A stretch of DNA of 48,753 bases from Clostridia bacterium (GTDB taxonomy: Bacteria; Bacillota; Clostridia; Oscillospirales; CAG-272): assembly GCA_017504625.1 (NCBI GenBank), contig JAFVQU010000015.1:1-48753 (forward strand), read 5' to 3'. The notes beneath the pieces are model-generated. The model was given only the letters and a program-made list of their open reading frames with translations, ran no database searches and was not told the DNA's origin. The position numbers and the translations under genes are program-made. This document shows positions 8,478 to 17,104 of this stretch, piece by piece; position 1 is the first letter of the stretch; each line of letters starts with the position of its first letter.

Positions 8478-8573
8478 GGAGTTATCTTCCAAAATCGAAA
8501 ATTTGGCTTATATGTCAATTTTATCCCGACAAGGCAACCTGCTTTCGTAATTTTGTTCAAGATAAATCATCGG

Positions 8574-8602
8574 GCATATTATTGGGCGCTTTAAAATACA
8601 AT
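8574..8602 (+). promoter_or_regulatory. Candidate sigma-E (mother-cell) promoter for cwlD
   Basis: GCATATT (8574-8580), a 14-bp spacer and AATACAAT (8595-8602) closely fit the SigE consensus (kmATATT-N14-CATACAnT). It lies 26 nt before the cwlD ATG. No sigma-A promoter of similar quality is seen. Confidence 0.6.
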
Positions 8603-8627
8603 TAAAATAAAAAGATACGGGGTACGT

Positions 8628-9374
8628 ATGAAAAACGGTTTTGTTACTAAGCTAATTCTCTTTTTTATTGCTGTTGCGCTCGGAGTTGGTACCTTATCCT
8701 TCTTTTTGGGAGAGATAGCTCTGCCATGGACGACTTGGCGTGACGTGACGGCATCGGCAAATGCTGTTAAATACACGACTGTTATCATTGACGCAGGACA
8801 CGGCGGTGAGGACGGAGGCACGTCGTCGGCATCGGGACTTGTCGAAAAGGACGTCAATCTTGAAATTGCCAAATTGATTGCAAAAGAGCTTGAGAAACAA
8901 GGAATTAACGTCATTTTGACACGTAGTGACGACAGACTTCTCTACGATCCGAATTCCGACTATCAAGGCAGAAAAAAGAAGCTTGATCTTGCCGCACGGC
9001 TTGAAATAATGAAAAATACTGAGGATGCAATTTTTATAAGCATACACATGAACGCCTTTACCGACAGATCATGCTCGGGACTTCAGGTATGGTACTCAAA
9101 AAACATTCCCGATTCCTACGAGCTTGCAAAATTAATACAAAATAACGCCCGTCTGCGCCTTGACATCACAAATAAACGCGTGGTAAAGGCGGCGACGAGC
9201 GCTATTCATCTTCTTGAAAACGCAACCTGTCCCGCGGTGCTTATCGAATGCGGATTTTTATCAAATCCCAATGAAGCTGCACTATTTGAAGGTGCGGAAT
9301 ATCGCGGGAAGGTGGCGCAAAATATTGCTTATTCTATTTCGGAGTTTTTGAAGACTACTGATACAACATCATAA
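8628..9374 (+). CDS. cwlD: N-acetylmuramoyl-L-alanine amidase, CwlD-like
   Basis: A 248-residue amidase_3 protein with an N-terminal membrane anchor or signal (about residues 7-29). CwlD strips peptides from muramic acid so that muramic-delta-lactam can form in the spore cortex. Zinc-site motifs are visible: IIDAGHGGEDGG, an early glutamate (VEKDVNLEIAK), ISIHMNAF and the late ECGFLSNPNE. The sigma-E-like promoter supports a sporulation role. The 3' end overlaps the convergent RluA-family gene by 6 bp. Confidence 0.88.
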   Translation: MKNGFVTKLILFFIAVALGVGTLSFFLGEIALPWTTWRDVTASANAVKYTTVIIDAGHGGEDGGTSSASGLVEKDVNLEIAKLIAKELEKQGINVILTRSDDRLLYDPNSDYQGRKKKLDLAARLEIMKNTEDAIFISIHMNAFTDRSCSGLQVWYSKNIPDSYELAKLIQNNARLRLDITNKRVVKAATSAIHLLENATCPAVLIECGFLSNPNEAALFEGAEYRGKVAQNIAYSISEFLKTTDTTS

Positions 9375-10037
9375 TTCAAATAAGCTCCACGGATAGTCAC
9401 GCGGTGGATTGCTTGTGATCTCGATTTTCTTCTTGGTTATCGGATGAACAAACGAAATGCGGTGCGACCAAAGCGCAAGGCTTGCCTTATTATCGCGGCT
9501 ACCGTATTTTCCGTCACCGAGCAACGACATTCCGCGAGAGGCGAATTGCACTCTTATCTGATGAGTTCTGCCCGTGATAAGCCTTACCTTTACGAGCGAG
9601 ATTTTGCCATTGTCGTTATCCTCAAGACTGTCTATAAGCTTGTACTGAGCAATAGCCTCCTTCACTCCCTTGCGATCTCTGTCAACCACGTACGACTTGT
9701 TTTTGTTTTTGTCGTGATACAGAAGATCTCTGAGCTCTCCCTCACTATGCTCGGGCGCGCCGTGAACTATTGCAAGATATTCCTTTTCGTATTCGGGTGA
9801 ATTCAGAATCCCCGATATTTTGCCCGTGACGTTTTCTTGCTTTGAGTATATCATCGCTCCGCCCGTCGCAGTATCAAGTCGATGAACGAGCCCGATATAT
9901 GCGTCCTCGCCCTTCTCTTTACGGTACTCCGACAAAAGCGTTATCATATCAGGCTTTCCCGCACTGCTTAATTGCGACTCTACGCCAATAGGCTTCTCGC
10001 ATACAATCAAATATTTATCTTCGTAGAGTATTTTCAT
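9369..10037 (-). CDS. RluA-family RNA pseudouridine synthase
   Basis: A 222-residue stand-alone catalytic domain that converts specific uridines in rRNA or tRNA to pseudouridine. The catalytic aspartate lies in GLVHRLDTATGGAMIYSK, and the RNA-binding motif RLITGRTHQIRVQFA follows about 90 residues later. The N-terminal S4 domain of RluC/RluD is absent, as in short RluA-like enzymes. Its RNA target cannot be assigned. Confidence 0.9.
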   Translation of the reverse strand: MKILYEDKYLIVCEKPIGVESQLSSAGKPDMITLLSEYRKEKGEDAYIGLVHRLDTATGGAMIYSKQENVTGKISGILNSPEYEKEYLAIVHGAPEHSEGELRDLLYHDKNKNKSYVVDRDRKGVKEAIAQYKLIDSLEDNDNGKISLVKVRLITGRTHQIRVQFASRGMSLLGDGKYGSRDNKASLALWSHRISFVHPITKKKIEITSNPPRDYPWSLFEL

Positions 10038-10129
10038 GATAAATACCTCAATTTATCTTTGTACTTGAATTATACCATATTTCAGCAAGAAAAACAAGCG
10101 CTATAAATCATTAAATTTGAAATAAACAA

Positions 10130-10244
10130 GACCTTTGAATTTTGCCGTAGACAAGGCACACCGGAGAGGGCAAGACGAAGGCTTACCTGCGTAAGTCTAG
10201 CCACACTCGAGGAGCAACGCGGTATACGACGAAATTCAAAGGTC
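10130..10244. repeat. 115-bp palindrome-ended intergenic element
   Basis: The ends are inverted: GACCTTTGAATTTTGCCGTA at the left pairs with TACGACGAAATTCAAAGGTC at the right, with a 1-2 base slip. An inner GGCTTAC-CTGC-GTAAG hairpin is present. It has no coding capacity. Its GTAGACAAGG start echoes GTAGACGAGG in the repeats at 838 and 957. The rest of 10038-10302 shows only a terminator. Confidence 0.55.
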
Positions 10245-10254
10245 GCAAGTAAAT

Positions 10255-10287
10255 AGATAAGGGGTGCGATTTTCGCACCCCTTATCT
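10255..10287 (-). terminator. Terminator of the rplU-prp-rpmA operon
   Basis: AGATAAGGGGTGCGA pairs with TCGCACCCCTTATCT around a short T/A loop. It lies 15 nt past the rpmA stop codon. Confidence 0.75.
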
Positions 10288-10302
10288 ATGTTCACAAGAA
10301 AA

Positions 10303-10581
10303 TCAGTCAGCGTATACGCTTACCTGCTTCTTGCCTCCTGCTCTATGCTCGAACTTAACTCTGCCATCGATAAGAGCGAAGAGAGTGTCATCCTTACCGA
10401 TACCAACGTTGTTACCGGGATGAATAGCTGTTCCTCTCTGTCTTACGATAATGTTGCCGGCAACTACTGCCTGGCCGTCAGCTCTCTTAACGCCAAGACG
10501 CTTGGATTCGCTATCACGGCCGTTCTTAGTAGAACCAACACCCTTCTTATGAGCAAAGAACTGTAAACTGAGTCTTACCAT
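10303..10581 (-). CDS. rpmA: Ribosomal protein L27
   Basis: Large-subunit protein whose N-terminus reaches the peptidyl-transferase centre. The 92-residue protein begins [19 protein letters not shown] is the Firmicutes-type cleavage site that Prp must process before the mature N-terminus can function. The start at 10581 has GGAGG eight bases upstream; the ATG five codons earlier overlaps that site. It follows prp in the same operon. Confidence 0.96.
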   Translation of the reverse strand: MVRLSLQFFAHKKGVGSTKNGRDSESKRLGVKRADGQAVVAGNIIVRQRGTAIHPGNNVGIGKDDTLFALIDGRVKFEHRAGGKKQVSVYAD

Positions 10582-10633
10582 TATCTTTACCTCCATATTA
10601 TTCTTTGTACGCTTTTTGCGTGATGTGTGTACC

Positions 10634-10996
10634 TTACTCTTCGTAAGGTCTGTCCTCTACGGACACGTCCAAATAGTCGTAATATTCTTCAAGCATATCC
10701 TCAAGCTGCTTGTAATACGCAAGGAAAATTCCTGATACAGCGTATCTCTTAAGCTCGTCCTCCTCAAACTCGGGAAGCGCCGCCTTGGACATGACGCGAA
10801 TATTGGTAGTCTTCTCGTCGATATTAAAATCAACGCTTGAGGCGTACGCCACCTCAACGGTATTGATGATAAGCATAGTCATTGCGGAAAGTGCCGCGCA
10901 AAGAATATCATCCCCTGCTTCGCCAAATCCCGTATGTCCCTGCTCCTCAAAGCCGTAAAAGACTCCTCCGCTACGGAAAAAAACTATTTTTGTCAT
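10634..10996 (-). CDS. prp: Ribosomal-processing cysteine protease Prp
   Basis: A 120-residue member of the YsxB/Prp family, which removes the N-terminal extension of L27. The catalytic pair is seen as [19 protein letters not shown]: histidine at about residue 21 and cysteine at about 33. Its position between rplU and rpmA is the classic arrangement and matches the cleavage site in L27 here. Confidence 0.93.
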   Translation of the reverse strand: MTKIVFFRSGGVFYGFEEQGHTGFGEAGDDILCAALSAMTMLIINTVEVAYASSVDFNIDEKTTNIRVMSKAALPEFEEDELKRYAVSGIFLAYYKQLEDMLEEYYDYLDVSVEDRPYEE

Positions 10997-11003
10997 GGTT
11001 CAA

Positions 11004-11315
11004 TCAACCTACGATAGAAGTGATCTGAACCTTGGTGTAGGGCTGTCTGTGACCAATCTTCTTCTTGGAGTCCTTCTTGGACTTGTACTTAAGAATGTGG
11101 ATCTTCTTACCCTTACCGTTCTTCACAACAGTAGCCTTAACAGTAGCACCTGCAACTGTGGGGGTACCTGCTACGAAGCCTGCCTCTGTAGATACAGCGA
11201 CAACCTTGTCGAAAGTGATCTCATCACCTTCGTTGCAGTCAAGCTTTTCAACAAAGATAATATCCTGCTCAGTTACTTTATACTGCTTTCCGCCGGTTTC
11301 GATGATAGCAAACAC
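11004..11315 (-). CDS. rplU: Ribosomal protein L21
   Basis: A 103-residue large-subunit protein with the family start [13 protein letters not shown] and the conserved end [11 protein letters not shown]. The GTG at 11315 is preferred because AGAGAGG lies eight bases upstream. A GTG three codons earlier overlaps that site. It heads the L21-Prp-L27 operon. Confidence 0.95.
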   Translation of the reverse strand: MFAIIETGGKQYKVTEQDIIFVEKLDCNEGDEITFDKVVAVSTEAGFVAGTPTVAGATVKATVVKNGKGKKIHILKYKSKKDSKKKIGHRQPYTKVQITSIVG

Positions 11316-11316
11316 G

Positions 11317-11364
11317 AAAAGCACCTCTCTTTCATATAAGTCTCGCTATGATGGCGGTGCTTTT
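11317..11364 (-). promoter_or_regulatory. L21 leader hairpin covering the ribosome-binding site
   Basis: In the rplU leader AAAAGCACC pairs with GGTGCTTTT, and the second arm abuts the AGAGAGG ribosome site. This fits the autoregulatory L21 leader RNA known from Firmicutes. The pairing is visible; the regulation is inferred from that family. Confidence 0.6.
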
Positions 11365-11402
11365 TGGGCACACTTAAAAAAGCCATTTTTATGCGGCACA
11401 TT

Positions 11403-11431
11403 ATTATAACACCATATTTTTCTTTTGTCAA
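11403..11431 (-). promoter_or_regulatory. Sigma-A promoter for rplU-prp-rpmA
   Basis: TTGACA (11426-11431), 17-bp spacer and TATAAT (11403-11408) on the minus strand, leaving a leader of about 80 nt. Confidence 0.85.
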
Positions 11432-11474
11432 GTGTTTTTTTCATTTTTTCTCAAATAATTTTCAGAATGCCGCA

Positions 11475-11503
11475 TTGACATATTTATATATATATGATAT
11501 AAT
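11475..11503 (+). promoter_or_regulatory. Sigma-A promoter of the ROK-like regulator
   Basis: TTGACA (11475-11480), a 17-bp A/T-rich spacer and TATAAT (11498-11503). It probably also feeds the lipoprotein gene at 12679. Confidence 0.85.
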
Positions 11504-11534
11504 TAAATGCATGCACTTTTTGTAAGATATCACC

Positions 11535-12587
11535 ATGAAGAAAACTATATTTAAAAAACAAACATTAAGATTAAAGCAATCATCAATTGAGTCGACAATT
11601 GACGCTCTCTGCTCCGCAGACTCAGTTACACGAAAGGAGTTAGCGGATTCTATCGGCGCAAGCCTTAACACCGTATCAAAGATAGTCAACGCTCTTCTTG
11701 ATTCGGGCGCGGTCGTAGAAAGGCGCGGAGGCGAGGCTTCCAATAACATATCCGCAAAGGGCATGGCACCGTTGCGCCTTTCTTTAAGCAACAGAATATG
11801 CACTGCCGTCATCGACATGTCCTCGTCGGTTTATTCCGTTAACCTCATAAGCAAGGAAAGGCTACACGTTCGGTATACTCACAAATATGACGCAACGCTT
11901 GATTTCAGAGATAATCTGTACGATTTTCTTTCAAGAGGATTTTCTCGGATACGGCTGAGAGAGGGTGTTGCCATGAATATTTGTGTCATATATGCCGATA
12001 TTTCCGATCCGAGCAGGTTCCGTCAATCATATTTGCCGAATGAAACAGATAAGGATATCATTAACGGAGCGCTATACGATATTTGCAGACGATTCCCCGA
12101 CTTATATATTCCAAAAAGCCAAGCTATATCCGATGCGGTCGAATTTGGTGTGATCAAGCAGTCAAGCGGATTTGGCGGAGTGTCGTTTCTCTCTCTTGGA
12201 GATGAGCTTTCGGCGTTTTCGGTGTCGGGACGCGGCATCGTGACTCCTTGCAGAATACATAATTTGTTTATCAAGGACAACATTACCGCGGATGAATTTA
12301 TAAAGCATTGCCTTACGAATGATCAGTTTGATATCTTGCTTGAAAAAGCAATCAATTTCATTGACGCGGCTTTCGGCTCGGAAACGGTAATAGTAGAATC
12401 GGACTCGTTTGAGATAACCGCGGAATCAATCAGATCTCTATCACGAAGCTTTGCAAGATCCAGGCTTACGCTTCCAATGATTCACTCGGTTTCTTTATGT
12501 GGAGAAAATGCGGGCGTGACGATCTTGTCCGCCGCAAGACGAACAGAAGCGCAATTTATTAAATCACTGATATTAAACGAGAAATAA
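11535..12587 (+). CDS. ROK-like transcriptional regulator with degenerate sugar-kinase domain
   Basis: A 350-residue protein. Residues about 20-70 form a winged helix-turn-helix (TRKELADSIGASLNTVSKIVNALLDSGAV), as in ROK repressors such as XylR/NagC. The rest has the size and rhythm of the ROK actin-like fold, but the ATP motif DxGxT and the zinc motif of true ROK proteins are not seen. It is therefore probably a sugar-sensing or purely structural effector domain, not a kinase. It lies 91 nt upstream of the first GH99-like lipoprotein, so control of that locus is the natural guess. The effector is unknown. Confidence 0.65.
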   Translation: MKKTIFKKQTLRLKQSSIESTIDALCSADSVTRKELADSIGASLNTVSKIVNALLDSGAVVERRGGEASNNISAKGMAPLRLSLSNRICTAVIDMSSSVYSVNLISKERLHVRYTHKYDATLDFRDNLYDFLSRGFSRIRLREGVAMNICVIYADISDPSRFRQSYLPNETDKDIINGALYDICRRFPDLYIPKSQAISDAVEFGVIKQSSGFGGVSFLSLGDELSAFSVSGRGIVTPCRIHNLFIKDNITADEFIKHCLTNDQFDILLEKAINFIDAAFGSETVIVESDSFEITAESIRSLSRSFARSRLTLPMIHSVSLCGENAGVTILSAARRTEAQFIKSLILNEK

Positions 12588-12678
12588 CATTGACTCTATG
12601 TGGTCAACACCATTGATTACATTCTTCAATAAATTTATCAAAAATTCAATGCCGCGAGACGGCAGAACGGAGACCAAT

Positions 12679-15600
12679 ATGAAAAAGTACCTGTCAACAT
12701 TACTGTTACTTGCGCTTTTATTGCCCGCAATAGCAGGATGTACCCCATCCAATCTCCCCAATCAGACAACCGCTCCATCGGTCAGCGAACCAACCGAAGC
12801 ACCGTCTGATACTCCTACGGAGATCCCCACGGAAGTTCCTACGGAGATCCCCACGGAAGCTCCAACGGACAGCGAGGAGATTACGACTGAACAGACTGAG
12901 CCGCCCGTACAAGAGGTTTATAACAACAATGCGTACGGCGAGGCTTACTACATCTTTGAGAGCTATACCAACGTACGTGAGGGTAACCTCCCTAACGGAT
13001 GGAGCTATGACAACCGCTTTGATCTTACAAACACGTCAGGCGCAGAATCATATAAGCTTTCCGACAGCTCTGATGAGCAGTTTTTTGCCCTCACCAGAGA
13101 TTTTGCCCCCGAGAGCGACGGTATTCTGAGACTTGAATTACTTATTGGCTTCGCTTCTCAAAATGGAGGCGCGTACATTTCGTTTGTATCCAAGGATGGC
13201 AACACCGTAATTGAGGTAACCGAGCAGAACGGATACTTTGCTATAATCGGTAAAACTACCGTTACAACCGACATACCTGTACCCACCTCGGGAGAAACTC
13301 AGCACGCCTTCACGATTGACGTTGATCTTGACAGCAACACGGCATCTGTAATTATTAACAACAAAGTTGCAGGCGAAGTCGAGATCGACGACAAGGCAGT
13401 TCTCTCTCAAGTTGCATTGGGAACCAAGAAGATTGGCGGAGGTAACATTACGCTTCTCTTTGCAGAGCTTAATAAAAACTATCCTCTTTCCGACGGATTC
13501 ATGATACCATCAAACGCCGTTGGACAAAAGCCCTCGCATTGGAATATCACAGGCAACTTCAAGTATGATTACATTCCCAGCGAAATAGTTGACTATCACG
13601 ACTTATACAGTGTAAAGGCGGACTCTAAGGCGGGTTCAAAATCAACCGCAAGCAAGAGCTTTGGCTCTATTTACGGAAAGATCTCGTTTGAGACCTACAT
13701 TCTTCTCCCCGAAAAGGTAGACGGAGCATCGGTTGCACTTACCTCGGGCGGCAACGAAATACTTAAGTTTGAAACAAAGGACGGCAAGATCGTTATAGGC
13801 GATACCGTTCTTCACGATTACGCTGCCAACGTATGGCAGTGTCTGCATATTGACGCAGATACCGAAACAGGCATTGCAACGGTATATATCAACGGCAAAA
13901 AGAGAGCCAACGTTACGTTCAACGCTGAGTCCTTTGACGGTGTAAGCATTGAGTTTGCCCCTGAAACCGATGCGGTTATGTGGTTCGACGACGTAGTTCT
14001 TTACAATCTCTTTGACTACGCTGATTATCCCACATATCCTCAGGTTGCTGAATCCACCGACTACAACGTAGGTATAAACGTCTGCTGGCTTTGGAGAGAC
14101 AGTAACTCCGGCGAGGGCTGGGACGTTGCATCAGGCTTCCCTGAGCTCAGACCTTATCTTGGATTCTACGACGAAGGTCTTCGCGAGACTGCTGACTGGG
14201 AAATAAAATACATGGCAGAGCACGGTATAGACTTTATGAACGTCTGCTGGTATTCTCCCGGACATGATGTCCAGGTTCCAATTAAGAAAATGTACCGTTC
14301 TTATTCCGCTCTCCACGACGGTTACATGTATGCAAAATACAGTGATCTCGTAAAGTTCTGCATCCTTTGGGAAAACGACACCCGCGGATTCACAAACTTC
14401 GAGCAGTTCAGAGACATTACGTGGGCATACTGGAAGGAATACTACCTTTGTGACGACAGATACATGCGTCTTGACAACAAGGCTATTATCACCGTATGGA
14501 GCAAGGATCTTCTCACTACGATGTTCGGTGGCGAAGATGAATTGTCTTCTGCAATCGAGTTTATGGAGCAGGAGCTCATTGAGATGGGATATGACGGACT
14601 CATTCTTCTCTTCACCACTCAGGGACGAGTAGAAAGAGGTACCTACGGTAACACATCCGGCATAGGTTATGACGGATCTTACGCTTATCACTACGGCTCT
14701 GGTGGATACGATCCACAGCTTCAGATGGATCTGAACAAAGAAAACGTTGAAAATGCCATCAGCGTATCGTCGCATCACGTTCCTACAATTTCTGTGGGAT
14801 TCAACTCACTCCCCAGACACGGCACAAGATATCCTCTTATAAGCCCCGCCGATCACCTTGCGGTTTGCGAAGATGTTAAGGACATTCTTTCAGGTCTCAA
14901 TACGGGCACTTGGAAAGATAACACAGTTATGATCTCCACATGGAACGAGTATACCGAGGGAACCTACATATTCCCGACCGAGGGTATTGGATTCAGCTAT
15001 CTTGAAAATATAAGAAAGGCATTTACAAACGACACAAGCGATCACTCCGAGATCGATGTCAAGCCTACTGAAGCTCAGGTTGACAGAGTTACCCATATGT
15101 TCCCCGATGACCGTTCTTCTGTTTCTTGGTACAATTATGAGCCTAATGATGATGACAAAGCGCTTACTGATTACTCCTCCTATGAAGTAGTGAGAGAATT
15201 CAACTCTACCGAGTGGGCGCAGAATCACAACGTTACAAGATACTCAAATACAAACGGTATCATTGAGGGTGTATCAAACAATCACGACTTCGGAATTATT
15301 TTCAGACCTACTACTCCTATCAATGCTGACGACGTTTCATTGATTCACATACGTATGCAAAGCGATAAAAAGGGTGATATTGAGCTTTTCTTTACCACGT
15401 CCGACAACGCTTCGTTTGACTCGTCGCGTAGCTCCTCCAACACAATAAAGAGTGTCGGCAAAATGGAGGACTATTATTTCGTCGTAAGTGCCAACAGCGA
15501 ATGGGCAGGAGAAATAACCTCCATCAGATTGGATCCCGGTACGGTCGGAAAAACTTCATTCAAAATTGAACTCATAGAATTCTTGAAAAAACCGGAATCT

Positions 15601-16902
15601 ACCACCCCCAAGCTTCACATTTATATTAACCACACCGAATACTTAACAGGATTCAATCCCGTTCTTCTTGAGAGTGGAGACTACGAAGTCGTTGCAAGCA
15701 GAACATCGGGCTTCTACGCTTTGATGCTCTTCTATCACGAATGGAATCTTAATGACCAGACCCTCACCATTCGTACACAGGATGAAAAAACCTACGTATT
15801 TACGGTTGGAAGCGACAAGGTCGTTATAGACGGACGAGAAAAGCGTCTTGGATACACGTTTACACTCAGAGATGGACTTCCCGTATTCAGAATCAAGAGT
15901 CTTTGCAGCCTCTTTGGATACAAGGTCACTCATGAAGGAAACGCACTCATGATCCAGTCTTGTAGCGACAAAGAGTATGCTGCTTTGTCAACAGAACAAA
16001 GCGCAGGCACTTGGAACTTCAATCTCCCCAACTCAATTGATGGATGGACAGGTCAGAATAGCACAATCGGCTTAAGCGACAACGGTACGCTTGTAGTGAC
16101 TCCCACAAATTCAGATCCCGCAATACTTAAGACGGTTAGCTTTAACGCTTCGGAATACAATACCATCAAGGTCGGCATCAGGTATTTTGAGGGGCTTGAA
16201 GATATGCAGGCACCCAACTTATTCTTCCTTACAAACACCGATTACACCTTTGACGGACTTAAATCGGTAAGCGCAAAATACAATATACCCGAGGGTGTCC
16301 GTGTTGGCGATACGGTAGAGGTAGTATTTGACCTCTTTACATGCGGATATTGGAACGGCATCATAACATATCTCAGAGTTGACGCGATCAATATGAGCGA
16401 GAATGTTCACGAGATCGATTATATTAAGCTGTTGAACCTTGACCACGGTGATGAACAGAAGGCGGAAGCAGGTGTTTGGGAATTTGAAAATGAAGGCGAT
16501 ATCGGTGGCTGGCTCTCTCAAAACATTACGCTTGAGGCACGCGGCAACGGATTCCTTTCTGCTTCACCCCAAAATTCCGACCCCGCCATCTACAGACAGC
16601 TCTACACTGATGCAGGAAGATATAGTCAGGTAATTATTGGTGTAAAATACTATGAAGGTATTGAAAACGAAATTATCGACTTCTTCTTCACAAATCCGAG
16701 TGATAACTGTCAGTTTACAGGCACTAAGACAATTCGTTCCTCGTATATCGTTCCCGAAGGAACGAAGGTTGGTGATATTGTATATGCAACCTTCGACGTA
16801 GCAGCTCACCCCTCATGGACAGGTATTATCGACTTCATAAGACTTGATACAGTTGCAAGCACTTCCGTCCATGAGATAGATGTTATCAAGCTTGTAAAAT
16901 AA
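12679..16902 (+). CDS. Large lipoprotein with GH99/WbsX-like domain and multiple beta-sandwich modules
   Basis: A 1407-residue exported lipoprotein: signal MKKYLSTLLLLALLLPAIAG, then lipobox Cys21. A Pro-Thr-Glu linker spans about residues 25-75. Two beta-sandwich (LamG/CBM-like) regions follow at about 78-270 and 280-445. The catalytic-type domain at about 450-810 resembles GH99-like/WbsX proteins: YLGFYDEGLRETADWEIKYM, FCILWEND and STWNEYTEGTYIFP. NEYTE gives candidate acid residues. Then come another sandwich (about 812-975), a copper-amine-oxidase-N/stalk-like segment (about 980-1105) and two tandem C-terminal modules (about 1110-1255 and 1262-1407). Likely role is binding and endo-acting hydrolysis of an alpha-linked glycan at the cell surface. 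Substrate and activity are unproven. Confidence 0.75.
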   Translation: MKKYLSTLLLLALLLPAIAGCTPSNLPNQTTAPSVSEPTEAPSDTPTEIPTEVPTEIPTEAPTDSEEITTEQTEPPVQEVYNNNAYGEAYYIFESYTNVREGNLPNGWSYDNRFDLTNTSGAESYKLSDSSDEQFFALTRDFAPESDGILRLELLIGFASQNGGAYISFVSKDGNTVIEVTEQNGYFAIIGKTTVTTDIPVPTSGETQHAFTIDVDLDSNTASVIINNKVAGEVEIDDKAVLSQVALGTKKIGGGNITLLFAELNKNYPLSDGFMIPSNAVGQKPSHWNITGNFKYDYIPSEIVDYHDLYSVKADSKAGSKSTASKSFGSIYGKISFETYILLPEKVDGASVALTSGGNEILKFETKDGKIVIGDTVLHDYAANVWQCLHIDADTETGIATVYINGKKRANVTFNAESFDGVSIEFAPETDAVMWFDDVVLYNLFDYADYPTYPQVAESTDYNVGINVCWLWRDSNSGEGWDVASGFPELRPYLGFYDEGLRETADWEIKYMAEHGIDFMNVCWYSPGHDVQVPIKKMYRSYSALHDGYMYAKYSDLVKFCILWENDTRGFTNFEQFRDITWAYWKEYYLCDDRYMRLDNKAIITVWSKDLLTTMFGGEDELSSAIEFMEQELIEMGYDGLILLFTTQGRVERGTYGNTSGIGYDGSYAYHYGSGGYDPQLQMDLNKENVENAISVSSHHVPTISVGFNSLPRHGTRYPLISPADHLAVCEDVKDILSGLNTGTWKDNTVMISTWNEYTEGTYIFPTEGIGFSYLENIRKAFTNDTSDHSEIDVKPTEAQVDRVTHMFPDDRSSVSWYNYEPNDDDKALTDYSSYEVVREFNSTEWAQNHNVTRYSNTNGIIEGVSNNHDFGIIFRPTTPINADDVSLIHIRMQSDKKGDIELFFTTSDNASFDSSRSSSNTIKSVGKMEDYYFVVSANSEWAGEITSIRLDPGTVGKTSFKIELIEFLKKPESTTPKLHIYINHTEYLTGFNPVLLESGDYEVVASRTSGFYALMLFYHEWNLNDQTLTIRTQDEKTYVFTVGSDKVVIDGREKRLGYTFTLRDGLPVFRIKSLCSLFGYKVTHEGNALMIQSCSDKEYAALSTEQSAGTWNFNLPNSIDGWTGQNSTIGLSDNGTLVVTPTNSDPAILKTVSFNASEYNTIKVGIRYFEGLEDMQAPNLFFLTNTDYTFDGLKSVSAKYNIPEGVRVGDTVEVVFDLFTCGYWNGIITYLRVDAINMSENVHEIDYIKLLNLDHGDEQKAEAGVWEFENEGDIGGWLSQNITLEARGNGFLSASPQNSDPAIYRQLYTDAGRYSQVIIGVKYYEGIENEIIDFFFTNPSDNCQFTGTKTIRSSYIVPEGTKVGDIVYATFDVAAHPSWTGIIDFIRLDTVASTSVHEIDVIKLVK

Positions 16903-16933
16903 TATATTTTTACTTATCAAACAAAAAATAATA

Positions 16934-16965
16934 AAAACGGAGATGGACGCGTCCATCTCCGTTTT
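16934..16965 (+). terminator. Terminator of the first lipoprotein
   Basis: AAAACGGAGATGGAC pairs with GTCCATCTCCGTTTT. The GGAGATGGAC core recurs in the terminator after the paralog at 21027. Confidence 0.88.
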
Positions 16966-16975
16966 GTGTTGGAAT

Positions 16976-17030
16976 GCACTATTATTGCACTATTATTGCA
17001 CTATTATTGCACTATTATTGCACTATTATT
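16976..17030 (+). repeat. Five tandem 11-bp repeats (GCACTATTATT)
   Basis: Five exact copies end 11 bp before the -35 box of the next gene. Such arrays change copy number by slippage. Confidence 0.95.
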
Positions 17031-17041
17031 TAAATTAATAT

Positions 17042-17070
17042 TTGACAGATTCTACTTAAAATGTTATAAT
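17042..17070 (+). promoter_or_regulatory. Consensus sigma-A promoter of the dockerin lipoprotein
   Basis: TTGACA (17042-17047), 17-bp spacer and TATAAT (17065-17070); AGGAG at 17092-17096. Confidence 0.9.
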
Positions 17071-17104
17071 TAATTAACTCTACTTGCTTTCAGGAGATTG
17101 AACA

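Noticed and set aside
16976-17030. Possible CRISPR array
   Set aside because: Units are 11 bp with no spacers; a simple tandem repeat.
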